In this document: in pieces, positions 1 to 7,546 of the stretch
Position numbering within the stretch: the stretch's first letter is position 1
Layout of the letters: each line of letters begins with the position of its first letter
Assembly: GCA_016286835.1 (NCBI GenBank)
Contig: JAEEUD010000014.1
Location: 1-13,736 of the forward strand
Reading direction: 5' to 3'
Source of the DNA: Pyramidobacter sp.
Lineage (GTDB): Bacteria; Synergistota; Synergistia; Synergistales; Dethiosulfovibrionaceae
DNA length: 13,736 nt
The notes under the pieces: generated by a model
Database searches by the model: none
Told to the model about the DNA's origin: nothing
What the model saw: the letters and a program-made list of their open reading frames with translations, nothing else
Program-made: the position numbers and the translations under genes

Positions 1-201
1 GATGCACTTGGAGCGGTCATAGTTGAGACGTCCGCGGAAACGACCGTAGGTCGGAACGGGAGGATTCAGCTTGACCTTGCCCTCGGCGGCTGCGGCAAGC
101 GCGTCGGTCACCGAGTCGGGCATGCGCTTGACAGGGAAATTGCGGCACAGGCACTTCTGCAGAAGCTGGCGGAGAACCGTCAGAGACATCGCGTTAAACA
201 T
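1..201 (-). CDS. mbhN: MbhN-like 4Fe-4S ferredoxin subunit of membrane-bound hydrogenase (NuoI family), N-terminal part only
   Basis: Last gene of the hydrogenase operon; only the first 67 codons are in the window and the reading frame stays open to base 1. The ATG at 199-201 follows a purine-rich ribosome site (GAGGAGAGA) and lies 24 nt after the mbhM stop. The N-terminus reads MFNAMSLTVLRQLL and reaches GRLNYDRSKCI at the edge, which is the run into the first CxxCxxC cluster motif of the NuoI/EchF/MbhN family. In the known complex this protein carries two 4Fe-4S clusters and passes electrons from reduced ferredoxin to the MbhJ cluster on the cytoplasmic side. The cluster cysteines beyond the first lie outside the window, so the assignment rests on this end and on position after mbhM. 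A later in-frame ATG (187-189) is a less likely start. Confidence 0.85.
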   Translation of the reverse strand, partial: MFNAMSLTVLRQLLQKCLCRNFPVKRMPDSVTDALAAAAEGKVKLNPPVPTYGRFRGRLNYDRSKCI

Positions 202-225
202 GGGGTGATCTCTCCTCTCTTTCGC

Positions 226-1215
226 CTAGTGAAGCATGACCTCAACGGTCACAAGGATCATGCCGGCCAGCGACAGAACGCCCACGTAGAACCAGTAGAA
301 GCGCGAAGCCTGCCAGATCTTCAGACGTCCGAAAATGCTGCGCAGGTACGTCACGCCCACGAGCGACGTGCCAAGCACCTTGACCCAGAACCACAGGAAA
401 TCGCCCACGAACGCCACAGCGGCGGGAGCCTTGCCGGCAAACAGCGTGCCGGGGAAGAACAGAGCCACGATCAGCGCCGAGAAGGCGATCGAACGAAGCG
501 TGATCGACAGGTTGACGACAGCCAGCGTGACGCCGGAGAACTCAACGGTCATACCTTCGAGGATCTCCGTCTTCGCCTCGGCGATGTCCATCAGTCCCGT
601 GCCGCTCTCGCCGGGCGAGACCATCAGCGCGGAGATGACGAAGCAGACCAGACCGATGAAGCCGATCCAGCCGACAAGCCCCCACGGGCTGTACTGCTGG
701 TACGTGCTCAGGTCAAACGGAGCGGCGGGAATGCCGGCCTTGCTGACGAGCCAGGCGAGCGTTCCGACGATGATCGCCGTCGGCACTTCAAAGCTCATCA
801 TCATGACGACTTCACGCTGCGCGCCGACGTTGGCGATCGGCGAACCGGACGCAAACGCTGCCATGGCAAGGCAGATGCTGGCAGCCGTGATCAGATAGAG
901 CACCGTGATCACGTCGCCGTGACCGCCGAGAACGGCCGGCACGGACCCCATGGGGATGTAGAGGAAAGTCATGAGGATAAAGGCCAGGCTGAGCACGGGG
1001 GCGCCGTTGAACATCCAGCCCACGGCGCGGCGCGAGGTGATGTTTTCCTTGCCGAGCAGCTTGAGGAAGTCATAGAACCCCTGATGCAGAGGCGGTCCGA
1101 CACGGCGCTGCATCCTCGCGTGACCGATGCGGTCAAGCGCCTGGAAGTACAGCGCAAACAGCGTCACAAACAACGCGAGCAGAACTGCGAGAACGATTTT
1201 CAGCACGATCATCAT
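226..1215 (-). CDS. mbhM: MbhM: NuoH-like membrane subunit of membrane-bound hydrogenase
   Basis: A 329-residue, highly hydrophobic protein of the complex I subunit 1 (NuoH/HyfC/EchB) family, with about eight membrane segments. It anchors the hydrogenase arm to the membrane and forms the start of the ion path below the active site. Visible family marks are RRVGPPLHQGFYDFLKLLGKE (about residues 37-57), matching the RRxGPxxxG...KLxxKE region, and GAQREVVMMMSFE (131-143), equivalent to GAEREIxxxxSYE with acidic residues E135 and E143. The charged loop MDIAEAKTEILEGMTVEFSG matches the E-rich loop facing the quinone-cavity equivalent. The ATG overlaps the mbhL stop by 4 nt (ATGA); a second ATG follows at once. 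Length is normal for the family. Confidence 0.95.
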   Translation of the reverse strand: MMIVLKIVLAVLLALFVTLFALYFQALDRIGHARMQRRVGPPLHQGFYDFLKLLGKENITSRRAVGWMFNGAPVLSLAFILMTFLYIPMGSVPAVLGGHGDVITVLYLITAASICLAMAAFASGSPIANVGAQREVVMMMSFEVPTAIIVGTLAWLVSKAGIPAAPFDLSTYQQYSPWGLVGWIGFIGLVCFVISALMVSPGESGTGLMDIAEAKTEILEGMTVEFSGVTLAVVNLSITLRSIAFSALIVALFFPGTLFAGKAPAAVAFVGDFLWFWVKVLGTSLVGVTYLRSIFGRLKIWQASRFYWFYVGVLSLAGMILVTVEVMLH

Positions 1216-2447
1216 TTGCCCATCCTCCTCCTCAGTTCAGCGGTCTTCTGACGGCTCATCTTCAGCAGCTCGTCCTTCGTGTACACAGCCTTGCGGTTGC
1301 TCGTACGGTCGGTGACGATCATACGCTCGGTGCAGGAGATGCACGGATCGACGCTGTTGATGATCAGCGCCGCGTCAGCGATCTCGTTGCCGATGAACAT
1401 CAGCGGCCAGGCCTGCGAGTTGGCATACGTGGGAGCGCAGATCTTCCACATGTACACGTTCTCGTCGCCCTTTTTCAGTTCGACGGCGTGCGTGACAGCG
1501 CCGCGAGGAGCTTCGATGCAGCCGTAGCCGAAGCCTTCGGCCATCTTCATCTTGGCCAGACCGGCAACCGGCTTGGGGAACGCCGCGATCGGACCGGCAG
1601 GGAGACCGTCGAGGATCTTCTCGAGCAGATCGAGCGACTGATACACTTCGAGCAGACGCACCAGATAACGGTCAAGCACGTCGCCGTGGACCTCACCGAA
1701 GTAGTCCTGCGGCACGATCGACTTGACGGGGATGTCAGCGTAGGCGTCGTAGGGCGAAGACTCGCGCACGTCAGCGCGTACGCCGCTGCCGCGGCCGGTG
1801 GGGCCGATCGAGTTGAGACGGACGGCGTCAGCCTCGGGCAGCACGCCCACGTCGCGCAGACGAGCCTTGACAACGGGGTCGTTGATGACGGCGTCGTAAT
1901 AAGGCTGGAACTCGTTGCGGTAGTAAGCGATCAGATCGCGGGTAACACGCTCCACTTCCGGCGTCACGTCCCAGCGCACGCCGCCGATGGCAGTGACGGC
2001 GTAGTTGACGCGGTTGCCGGTAAGCGCTTCAAGCGCATCCATGACCTTCTCGCGCAGCGCCATGCCGAGATGGAAGGCGCTGTCAAAGCCGATCGAGTAG
2101 CAGGCGACGCTCAGCCAGAGGATGTGCGAGTGAACGCGCTCGAGCTCAAGCACGAGCGAGCGGATGTACTGCGCGCGCACGGGCGTGGCGATCTGAGCAG
2201 CGTCTTCGACAGCCTTGGCGTAGGCGATCGAGTGCGAGAACGAGCAGATACCGCAGACGCGCTCGGCCAGGTAGATGTTCTGGATAGGGTTGCGCTCGCG
2301 GCTCATGTACTCGATGCCGCGGTGGATCGCACCGGGACGCACGTTCGCGTCGACGATGCGTTCGCCTTCGATGTCGAGCCAGGCGGTCACGGGCTCCTTC
2401 AGTCCCACGTGAGCGGGACCGATGGGAAGTTTATAGGTCTTAGTCAT
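1212..2447 (-). CDS. mbhL: MbhL: catalytic large subunit of group 4 [NiFe] hydrogenase (NuoD family)
   Basis: A 411-residue hydrogenase large subunit that should reduce protons to H2 at a Ni-Fe(CN)2CO centre. Both cysteine pairs are present: RVCGIC (C65, C68) followed by SFSH, and DPCISC (C369, C372). The residues CTER|MIV right after the last cysteine match the HycE-type processing site, so a 36-residue C-terminal tail is predicted to be removed by a maturation endopeptidase after R375. This intact set argues against the sulfur-reducing Mbx/Mbs paralogue, which lacks a complete NiFe ligand set. The chosen start is the ATG at 2445-2447, spaced 7 nt from AGGAGG; the GTG just before it is too close. 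It lies 11 nt after mbhK and overlaps mbhM. Maturation genes (hyp, endopeptidase) are not in the window. Confidence 0.96.
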   Translation of the reverse strand: MTKTYKLPIGPAHVGLKEPVTAWLDIEGERIVDANVRPGAIHRGIEYMSRERNPIQNIYLAERVCGICSFSHSIAYAKAVEDAAQIATPVRAQYIRSLVLELERVHSHILWLSVACYSIGFDSAFHLGMALREKVMDALEALTGNRVNYAVTAIGGVRWDVTPEVERVTRDLIAYYRNEFQPYYDAVINDPVVKARLRDVGVLPEADAVRLNSIGPTGRGSGVRADVRESSPYDAYADIPVKSIVPQDYFGEVHGDVLDRYLVRLLEVYQSLDLLEKILDGLPAGPIAAFPKPVAGLAKMKMAEGFGYGCIEAPRGAVTHAVELKKGDENVYMWKICAPTYANSQAWPLMFIGNEIADAALIINSVDPCISCTERMIVTDRTSNRKAVYTKDELLKMSRQKTAELRRRMGK

Positions 2448-2458
2448 CACGAGACCTC

Positions 2459-3076
2459 CTAGTTAAGCTCACGGACGAGCGGTGTGCCGTCGGGCGCGTT
2501 CTTGCCGTCCGGGCCCTTCTCGTCGCGGCGCCAGGGCAGGATCGAACGGTCCCAGTCATCGGGCAGGAACACAAGTTCCTTGTTGGGCTGGCCGTCGTGA
2601 TCGATGCCAAGCATCTCGAACATCTCACGCTCGCTGTACCCGGTGCCGGGGTTGCGGCTGTGCAGCGACGGAATGACAAGATCACTCTTGGGAACGTGCA
2701 CCGTCACCGTGACGGTCACTTCCTTGCCGCGGCCTTCGCGGCGGAACAGCGAGAAGTGGCTGATCTGACGGATCGTCTCGCCGTCGTCGTTGCCGCTCAT
2801 CACGTGGAAGTGCGGGAAATCCAGCTCGCCGAGCGCGTCTACGAGATCGAGGAACTTCTCGCGCGTCACGGTCACGAGCAGGTGCGGCGCGGGGAACTGC
2901 GACACGCCGGTCTTGTACTCGCGGATCTCGCACGCCGTAAGAGCCTCACCGAGACGCTCCTTCAGCATGTCCGCGATTTCCTGCGCCGTCTTCACCGTGA
3001 CTTTCTTGTCGGTTCCGACGTAGGTCTCAAGCGACGTGGGATATTTTTTCGACTTCGCGGTTGCAAGCATATCCAT
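2459..3076 (-). CDS. mbhK: MbhK: NuoC-like subunit of membrane-bound hydrogenase
   Basis: A 205-residue soluble protein of the complex I 30 kDa (NuoC) family, a structural partner of the large subunit on the cytoplasmic face. The diagnostic region is SEREMFEMLGIDHDGQP followed by ELVFLPDDWD (about 148-176), which corresponds to the NuoC signature ERExxDMxGIxFxGHP. The preceding part (about 20-140) is the alpha/beta NuoC domain and holds a predicted beta strand rich in alternating V and T (119-129). No cofactor-binding cysteines are expected or seen. The charged tail ends in TPLVRELN, as in other MbhK proteins. The start ATG at 3074-3076 lies 5 nt after the mbhJ stop; a second ATG two codons later is a possible alternative. 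Confidence 0.92.
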   Translation of the reverse strand: MDMLATAKSKKYPTSLETYVGTDKKVTVKTAQEIADMLKERLGEALTACEIREYKTGVSQFPAPHLLVTVTREKFLDLVDALGELDFPHFHVMSGNDDGETIRQISHFSLFRREGRGKEVTVTVTVHVPKSDLVIPSLHSRNPGTGYSEREMFEMLGIDHDGQPNKELVFLPDDWDRSILPWRRDEKGPDGKNAPDGTPLVRELN

Positions 3077-3081
3077 CGCGG

Positions 3082-3552
3082 TTAAGCCCCCTCTCCGGCC
3101 GCAGGCTTGTTGAGCAGAGCGGCTCGTTTAGCTTCAAGCAGCGTGACCGCCTTGGCCACGCCTTCGATCAGCGCCTCGGGACGAATCGCGCAGCCGTGCA
3201 CGTACACGTCGACAGGAATGATGCGGTCCACAGGTCCGACCAGGTTGTACGACTTGAAGAACACGTCGCCCGAGGTCGCGCAGTTGCCGACAGCGATGAC
3301 GACTTTGGGGTCCGGGATCTGCGCGTAGATCTGGCGCAGCTTCGGCTCCATGAAGCGCGTCACGGGACCGGTGCAGAGCAGCACGTCGGCATGACGAGGC
3401 GTACCCGTCAGCTTCAGGCCGAGACGCTCGATGTCGTAACGGGGCGTCAGGTTGGCCACGATCTCAATGTCGCAGCCGTTGCAGGAGCCCGTGTTCAGCG
3501 CAAAGACCCAAAGCGACTTGGGCAGAATCTGAAGATACTTTTCCAGCTTCAT
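3082..3552 (-). CDS. mbhJ: MbhJ: small subunit of membrane-bound hydrogenase with proximal 4Fe-4S cluster (NuoB family)
   Basis: A 156-residue NuoB/EchC/HycG-type small subunit. It holds the proximal 4Fe-4S cluster that feeds electrons to the NiFe centre in MbhL. Four cysteines are in the right places: NTGSCNGCDIE (C24, C27), GNCATSG (C91) and HGCAIRP (C121). Like other group 4 small subunits it is short, lacking the extra cluster domain and Tat signal of uptake hydrogenases. The C-terminal KRAALLNKPAAGEGA is a flexible tail. The ATG at 3550-3552 follows a G-rich Shine-Dalgarno stretch (GGGGGGAG) in the 16-nt gap after mbhI; this is one of the larger gaps in the operon and marks the change from antiporter module to hydrogenase module. 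Confidence 0.96.
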   Translation of the reverse strand: MKLEKYLQILPKSLWVFALNTGSCNGCDIEIVANLTPRYDIERLGLKLTGTPRHADVLLCTGPVTRFMEPKLRQIYAQIPDPKVVIAVGNCATSGDVFFKSYNLVGPVDRIIPVDVYVHGCAIRPEALIEGVAKAVTLLEAKRAALLNKPAAGEGA

Positions 3553-3568
3553 ACTTGGCTCCCCCCTC

Positions 3569-3904
3569 TTAGACGATCACAAACACAAGGATCACCGCGC
3601 CGGTGAGCACGAACCAGCCCACATACTCCGTGGCGATGCCGGTGTGCATGGCCGTCAGCTTGGCGTAATAGCCTTTCAGCGCCTCGCGGAAGCCCCAGTA
3701 GGACGAACTGGCGGGAACGGTGAAGACGTCCACGTCGGGCATGACGTTGCCCGAGTAGTAGACCTCGTCCTGATCCGTGCCCTTCTTGTAATCGCTGCGT
3801 CCCATGCGGCGAATGCCGAACGCATAAGCGGCCACGAAAACGAACATAAGGAGCCAGACGCCTGCGTCCCAGAAACCAGCGCCGGAGAAAACACTGCTGA
3901 ACAT
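3569..3904 (-). CDS. mbhI: MbhI: small membrane subunit linking antiporter and hydrogenase modules
   Basis: A 111-residue protein with one N-terminal membrane helix (about 10-30), a polar middle and one C-terminal helix (about 93-111). The middle includes a VPASSSYWGF stretch (about 63-72). It sits exactly where P. furiosus mbhI lies, between the MrpD-like gene and the NuoB-like gene. In the archaeal structure MbhI resembles the C-terminal lateral-helix part of NuoL and ties the two membrane modules together; the same role is inferred here. Its ATG shares one base with the mbhH stop (TAATG). The protein is too short to be an antiporter subunit and has no known catalytic residues. Assignment rests mainly on position and topology. 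Confidence 0.8.
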   Translation of the reverse strand: MFSSVFSGAGFWDAGVWLLMFVFVAAYAFGIRRMGRSDYKKGTDQDEVYYSGNVMPDVDVFTVPASSSYWGFREALKGYYAKLTAMHTGIATEYVGWFVLTGAVILVFVIV

Positions 3905-5469
3905 TACAACGCACCTCCCATGACAGCGGCGCCATACGATGCCTTGTTCACAAGAGCCTCAGCCGCCGGACGCACCAGCGTGTTCACCGTCCACGACGGG
4001 AACAGCGAGAACACCAGGATGGCGACAGCGAGGACGCACATGCCGGCGATCATCGCGCGGGGCACTTCATGGGTCTCGGCGAACTGCGGCCGCTCAGGGC
4101 CGAGGAACGCCGTCTGATAGACCTTGACGAAGGAAGCCAGCGTCAGGACCGACGAGACCAGCGCGACGACCATCAGGATGGGATGCACCGCGTAGACGCT
4201 CTCATAGATCATCCACTTGGAGACGAAGCCGTTGAACGGAGGCAGGCCGGAGATGGCCGCGGCAGCGATCAGGAACAGAGCGCTCGTCAGCGGCATCTTG
4301 CGGGCCAGACCGCCCATCTTGTCAAGGTCACGCGAGCCGGCAGCCATGTACAGCGCGCCCGCGCAGAGGAACAGCAGGCCCTTGTACAGGATGTAGTTGA
4401 TCATGTGATAGATACCGCCCGCGACAGCCGTCAGGCCGAAGCCGTCCATGGCCGTCTTGTCGCCCAGCGCCAGGAGTCCGACGCCGAATGCCGTCAGCAT
4501 GTAGCCGACCTGCGACACCGAGTGGTAGCCCATCAGACGCTTCACTTCGTGCTGCACGACGGCCATCGAAACGCCGCCGAACATCGAAGCGCAGCCAAGC
4601 ACGATCAGCGTCCAGGGAACGACCGACGTGCCCATCGCCGTGCCGTAGATCGAGAAGCAGAAGCGGCAGAGCACGACCAGCGAAGCCTGGCTCATGGCGA
4701 CCAGAAGCACCGTCACCGAAGCGGGAGCCTCGGCGTAGGCATCGGGCATCCACATGTGCATGGGGAACGTGCCGCACTTCATGGCCAGAGCCACGAGCAG
4801 GAACACGAGCACGACCTTGCTGACCAGATCAGGCTGCACGACCGAGCTGAACGCCGCCATGTTGAGCACGCCGTAGCGGCCGTAGATGAACGCCAGAGCG
4901 ACCAGCACCAGCTGAGCGGCCAGCTGCGAAACGAGCATGTACTTGTACGAAGCCTCGACCGCCTCGGGACGATCGCGCCAGAAGGCGATCAGACCGAACG
5001 ACGCCACCGACGAGATCTCGAGGAAGACGAAGAAGTTGAACAAGTCGCCCGTGAAGATCATGCCCAGCGTGCCCGCAGTGAGCAGGAAATACAGCGCCGA
5101 GTAGAACTCGAGCCCCGTAAACTTCCTCACGAACTTGAGCCCGTACACCGCGCCGGCCAGGGCGGACAGCGAAGCAATAAAGCCAACGAGCGCGTTGAAC
5201 GCGTCGATCTCCAGGATGATGCGCACGGGAATAGCGAAGCCCGAGGGCAGCGAGATATTCCACGAAGGAGCGCCCATCACGTAGATCTGCGTGCCGAGCG
5301 AGAGCACGCGATAAAGAATGCCGAAAACGATCAGCGTCACCAGCGCGGAAACACAGGTCACCCAGATGTTGCGCGCCTTCGGGCTGACCGCGGCGACCAG
5401 CGGCGTGGCGAAAGCGGCCAGCAGCGGCACAGCCAGAGCCAGCGCCGGAAGATGATTCATCAGGTTCAT
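3904..5469 (-). CDS. mbhH: MbhH: MrpD/NuoN-like antiporter subunit of membrane-bound hydrogenase
   Basis: A 521-residue polytopic protein (about 14 membrane helices) of the NuoL/M/N-MrpA/D superfamily, the main ion-translocating channel of the antiporter module. The charged residues that drive ion movement are visible: E151 in GDLFNFFVFLEISS, K231 and H238 in AMKCGTFPMHMWMPDAYAEA, and K310 in HEVKRLMGYHSVSQVGYM. The AEAPASVTVLL loop after helix 7 is typical of the family. The operon has one such subunit only, as in Mbh; the related sulfur-reducing Mbs complex carries two. The start ATG overlaps the mbhG stop by 4 nt and a second ATG lies three codons on. Confidence 0.95.
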   Translation of the reverse strand: MNLMNHLPALALAVPLLAAFATPLVAAVSPKARNIWVTCVSALVTLIVFGILYRVLSLGTQIYVMGAPSWNISLPSGFAIPVRIILEIDAFNALVGFIASLSALAGAVYGLKFVRKFTGLEFYSALYFLLTAGTLGMIFTGDLFNFFVFLEISSVASFGLIAFWRDRPEAVEASYKYMLVSQLAAQLVLVALAFIYGRYGVLNMAAFSSVVQPDLVSKVVLVFLLVALAMKCGTFPMHMWMPDAYAEAPASVTVLLVAMSQASLVVLCRFCFSIYGTAMGTSVVPWTLIVLGCASMFGGVSMAVVQHEVKRLMGYHSVSQVGYMLTAFGVGLLALGDKTAMDGFGLTAVAGGIYHMINYILYKGLLFLCAGALYMAAGSRDLDKMGGLARKMPLTSALFLIAAAAISGLPPFNGFVSKWMIYESVYAVHPILMVVALVSSVLTLASFVKVYQTAFLGPERPQFAETHEVPRAMIAGMCVLAVAILVFSLFPSWTVNTLVRPAAEALVNKASYGAAVMGGAL

Positions 5470-5819
5470 CCTCTCAGCCTCCTGATCTCGCGAACGTCAA
5501 GCGTGCCGTAATGACGGTACAGCATGACAATGAGTGACAGCATCAGAGCGCTCGTCGCGAGCGCGATAACGATAGCCGTCAGCGTCAGCGCCTGCGGCGT
5601 GGGCAGCACGAAGTTGGTGACGCCCTCGGGCATCAGGAACTTGACGGGGATATAGCCGCCCGCACGGTAGCCGAGCACGATGATGAACATATTCGCGGCC
5701 GACTCCATCACGTCGATGGCGATGCCGATCTTGATCAGATTCGTCTCCAGCAGAGCGCCGAGCAGACCGATCAGGAAAAGAACGGCGAACACAAAATAAG
5801 GCAGATTAGCGCTGATCAT
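5466..5819 (-). CDS. mbhG: MbhG: MrpC/NuoK-like subunit of membrane-bound hydrogenase
   Basis: A 117-residue protein with three predicted membrane helices, of the NuoK/MrpC family. The family features are an acidic residue inside the second helix (E39 in AIDVMESAANMF) and the last-helix motif PTPQALTLTAIVIALATSALMLSL, equivalent to the DPxPQALVLTAIVIG region of MrpC/NuoK. It is part of the Na+/H+ antiporter path. The start ATG lies 14 nt inside the end of mbhF and is preceded by AAGGAG at 8 nt; this is the largest overlap in the operon. The C-terminal DVREIRRLRG is a short cytoplasmic tail. Confidence 0.93.
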   Translation of the reverse strand: MISANLPYFVFAVLFLIGLLGALLETNLIKIGIAIDVMESAANMFIIVLGYRAGGYIPVKFLMPEGVTNFVLPTPQALTLTAIVIALATSALMLSLIVMLYRHYGTLDVREIRRLRG

Positions 5820-6321
5820 GTCCAGTCTCCTTTCCCAAACCGTCCTCGACGACCTCTTCCAGACGGACCGCGCGGAACATCGTGATCAGGATCAGGCTCA
5901 AGCCGCCCGTGACCTCGATACCGACGGCGATGTCCATCAGCGCGACCGTGCCGGAGGGCGGCCACCAGGGTTTCACCGTCGCCAGCGCGTCGTGAGGAAC
6001 CGACGCCCAGTTCAGCATCATCGTGCCGTCGCACGCCCAGCCGATACCCATCAGGCCGAAGCCGATGAACATGAACAGGCCGAGGTAGAGGCAGACCTTG
6101 TAGAAATTGTCATTGAGCCACTCGTTCATGTAATCGCTGCCGTGAGCGATCAGCATCAGAGCCAGGAACGTAGCGCAGATCGAGCCGCCCTGGAAACCGC
6201 CGCCGGGCGTCACGTCACCGTGCACGATCACGTAGGCGCCGAACGCCATCATGAACCATCCGTACATGCTGCACGCAGTGCGCGCAACGACGGACAAGGG
6301 ACGCATGCTTTTCTTCTTCAT
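5806..6321 (-). CDS. mbhF: MbhF: MrpB-like subunit of membrane-bound hydrogenase
   Basis: A 171-residue membrane protein of the MnhB/MrpB family. The hallmark is VHGDVTPGGGFQGGSICA (about 33-50), matching the GHxxPGGGFQGG signature of MrpB; four to five membrane segments follow. In Mrp antiporters and in Mbh it packs next to the MrpA C-terminal-like subunits (here MbhD and MbhE) and contributes to the sodium path. The ATG shares its first base with the mbhE stop (TAATG). It begins with a basic MKKKSMRPLS stretch consistent with an inside N-terminus. Length is somewhat above the usual 140-150 residues because of a loop around 97-120 (CDGTMMLNWASVPHD). Confidence 0.93.
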   Translation of the reverse strand: MKKKSMRPLSVVARTACSMYGWFMMAFGAYVIVHGDVTPGGGFQGGSICATFLALMLIAHGSDYMNEWLNDNFYKVCLYLGLFMFIGFGLMGIGWACDGTMMLNWASVPHDALATVKPWWPPSGTVALMDIAVGIEVTGGLSLILITMFRAVRLEEVVEDGLGKETGHDQR

Positions 6322-6602
6322 TATTCTTTCCTGCCTCCCTTGCGGAACAGCATCATCACAGAGAGAAGCGCCGTGAACAGAACCGACGACTCGCCGATGG
6401 TGTCGAATCCACGATAGTCGAAAACGATCGACGTGACCACGTTCTCGCAGGACAGGTCGGTTCCCGCGTGGCTGAGGTAGTGCTCGTCAACCGCCACGCC
6501 CTCGGTCGTGGGAACGCCGAAGGGATGCAGCGACGAAACGGCGCCCATCAGCGCGCCGCCGACGACGATCGCCGCGATCACAAACAGAGTTTTGCTTTTC
6601 AT
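6321..6602 (-). CDS. mbhE: MbhE: MrpA C-terminal-like subunit of membrane-bound hydrogenase
   Basis: A 93-residue protein with an N-terminal helix (5-25), a polar segment and a C-terminal helix (about 70-86). The stretch VVTSIVFDYRGFDTIGESSVLF (55-76) is diagnostic of the MbhE/MrpA C-terminal domain, in which the NxVTxIxxDFRGFDTLGE pattern is strongly conserved. In one-piece MrpA proteins this domain is fused to the antiporter; here, as in archaeal Mbh, it is a separate gene. It overlaps mbhD by 4 nt and mbhF by one base. The role in ion transport is inferred from homology to the Mrp antiporter. Confidence 0.92.
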   Translation of the reverse strand: MKSKTLFVIAAIVVGGALMGAVSSLHPFGVPTTEGVAVDEHYLSHAGTDLSCENVVTSIVFDYRGFDTIGESSVLFTALLSVMMLFRKGGRKE

Positions 6603-6859
6603 CGTCTGCCGCCTCCGTTTCCGCGATGGACATAGCCAAGCCCCGTCAGAGCGATGATGAAGATCGCCGTGTCGAGCGCCGCGCCGATACCGGCCTGAGC
6701 GATCGCCACGTCGGGAGCCTGAAGCAGATAGAACTCAAGCGCCAGCAGCAGGCTGAACGCGCCCGAGCAGATCACCGAGCAGAGAAGGTCGCGGAACCAC
6801 ACCGTGAAGAAGCCCGAGATCAGCAGCAGGGTCAGGACAAAAATCTGCATCCAGTCCAT
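6599..6859 (-). CDS. mbhD: MbhD: DUF4040-type MrpA-like subunit of membrane-bound hydrogenase
   Basis: An 86-residue protein with three hydrophobic segments, of the MbhD/DUF4040 family that corresponds to the part of MrpA just after its antiporter domain. The family motif APDVAIAQAGIGAALDTAIF (about 47-66) matches APDVAxTEAAIGAGLxTAxF, with a Q in place of the usual E at the TEA position. The start MDWMQIF was chosen because the ATG at 6857-6859 is preceded by GAGGT at 8 nt and lies one base after the mbhC stop; the open frame upstream overlaps mbhC and has arginine-rich shadow composition. It overlaps mbhE by 4 nt. Confidence 0.92.
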   Translation of the reverse strand: MDWMQIFVLTLLLISGFFTVWFRDLLCSVICSGAFSLLLALEFYLLQAPDVAIAQAGIGAALDTAIFIIALTGLGYVHRGNGGGRR

Positions 6860-6860
6860 G

Positions 6861-7277
6861 TTATTCGACCTCCTCGTTCTTGGCCTCGGCCTCGGCAAGC
6901 TCCTCGGCCATTTCCTTCTTGCTGAACTCGGCATACTCGTCGATCACGGCCAGCTTCGGCAGAATGCCGGAGCGGTAGGCCGCGCGGGAGAGCACGTGAG
7001 CGCTCGTCGAGTTACCGATGAGCAGGCCGAACAAGGCCAGCACGACATGCACAATGAGCACGGCAAAACGTACGCCGCCGCCCGCGCCCAGCTGCGTGAT
7101 CGCGTAGACGATCACGGCAAGCGAAGCGAAGAGCGCGCCCAGCGTGCTGCACTTGGTGGCGCCGTGCATGCGCATGTACACGTCCTTGAAGCGGAACAGC
7201 GAAGTCACGCCCAGCGTGTTGACGACCATGGAAAGGACCGCGAAAGGAATGATCAGCACATTCATCATCCAGCCCAT
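6861..7277 (-). CDS. mbhC: MbhC: MrpG-like subunit of membrane-bound hydrogenase
   Basis: A 138-residue protein of the MnhG/MrpG family, with three membrane segments in the first 90 residues. The motif SLFRFKDVYMRMHGATKCST (about 26-45) fits the family pattern in which an arginine-rich loop precedes RxHAxTK. The C-terminal third (about 108-138) is a soluble, Glu- and Lys-rich tail (EFSKKEMAEELAEAEAKNEEVE) predicted to be helical; this extends beyond the compact MrpG core. The ATG shares a base with the mbhB stop (TGATG) and follows AGGAGG at 8 nt. A second start, MNVLIIP, is possible four codons on. Confidence 0.92.
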   Translation of the reverse strand: MGWMMNVLIIPFAVLSMVVNTLGVTSLFRFKDVYMRMHGATKCSTLGALFASLAVIVYAITQLGAGGGVRFAVLIVHVVLALFGLLIGNSTSAHVLSRAAYRSGILPKLAVIDEYAEFSKKEMAEELAEAEAKNEEVE

Positions 7278-7546
7278 CAGCGGCTCCTCCTTTCAATGTA
7301 GCGGCCAAGGTACATCGTCGCCACGAACGAAAGTCCGCAGTAGACGATGGCCAGATCGACCAGCAGAACGGAATCAAAGGCCGCCGACAGCAGGATCATG
7401 ATCGAGATGACCAGAGAGTTCATCGTGTCGAGGGCGACAGCGCGATCTGCGTCGGTCGGTCCCTGAATGAGCCGCAGGATCGAGCCGAACGCCAGAGCGC
7501 CAAGCCAGCAAGCGGCAAAACCAAACAAGCAGCGCGCGAGACTCAT
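7277..7546 (-). CDS. mbhB: MbhB: MrpF-like subunit of membrane-bound hydrogenase
   Basis: An 89-residue protein with three membrane helices of the MnhF/MrpF family. The signature GPTDADRAVALDTM (29-42) is the GPxxADRVVALD motif of MrpF. The start MSLARCLF was chosen at 7544-7546 because its ATG overlaps the mbhA stop by 4 nt (ATGA); the longer open frame upstream is the out-of-frame shadow of mbhA. It is a small structural subunit of the antiporter module. Confidence 0.93.
   Translation of the reverse strand: MSLARCLFGFAACWLGALAFGSILRLIQGPTDADRAVALDTMNSLVISIMILLSAAFDSVLLVDLAIVYCGLSFVATMYLGRYIERRSR

Noticed and set aside
205..1251. Long plus-strand open frame of 348 codons opposite mbhM
   Set aside because: Antisense shadow of a high-GC gene: its product is rich in Arg, His, Asp and Glu with no domain, while the opposite strand encodes a clear NuoH-like protein.
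1488..2462. Plus-strand open frame opposite mbhL
   Set aside because: Shadow of the hydrogenase large subunit, which has all expected motifs.
4069..5511. Plus-strand open frame of 480 codons opposite mbhH
   Set aside because: Composition is dominated by Arg, His, Gln and Asp, as expected for the reverse of membrane-protein codons; no ribosome site and no family motif.
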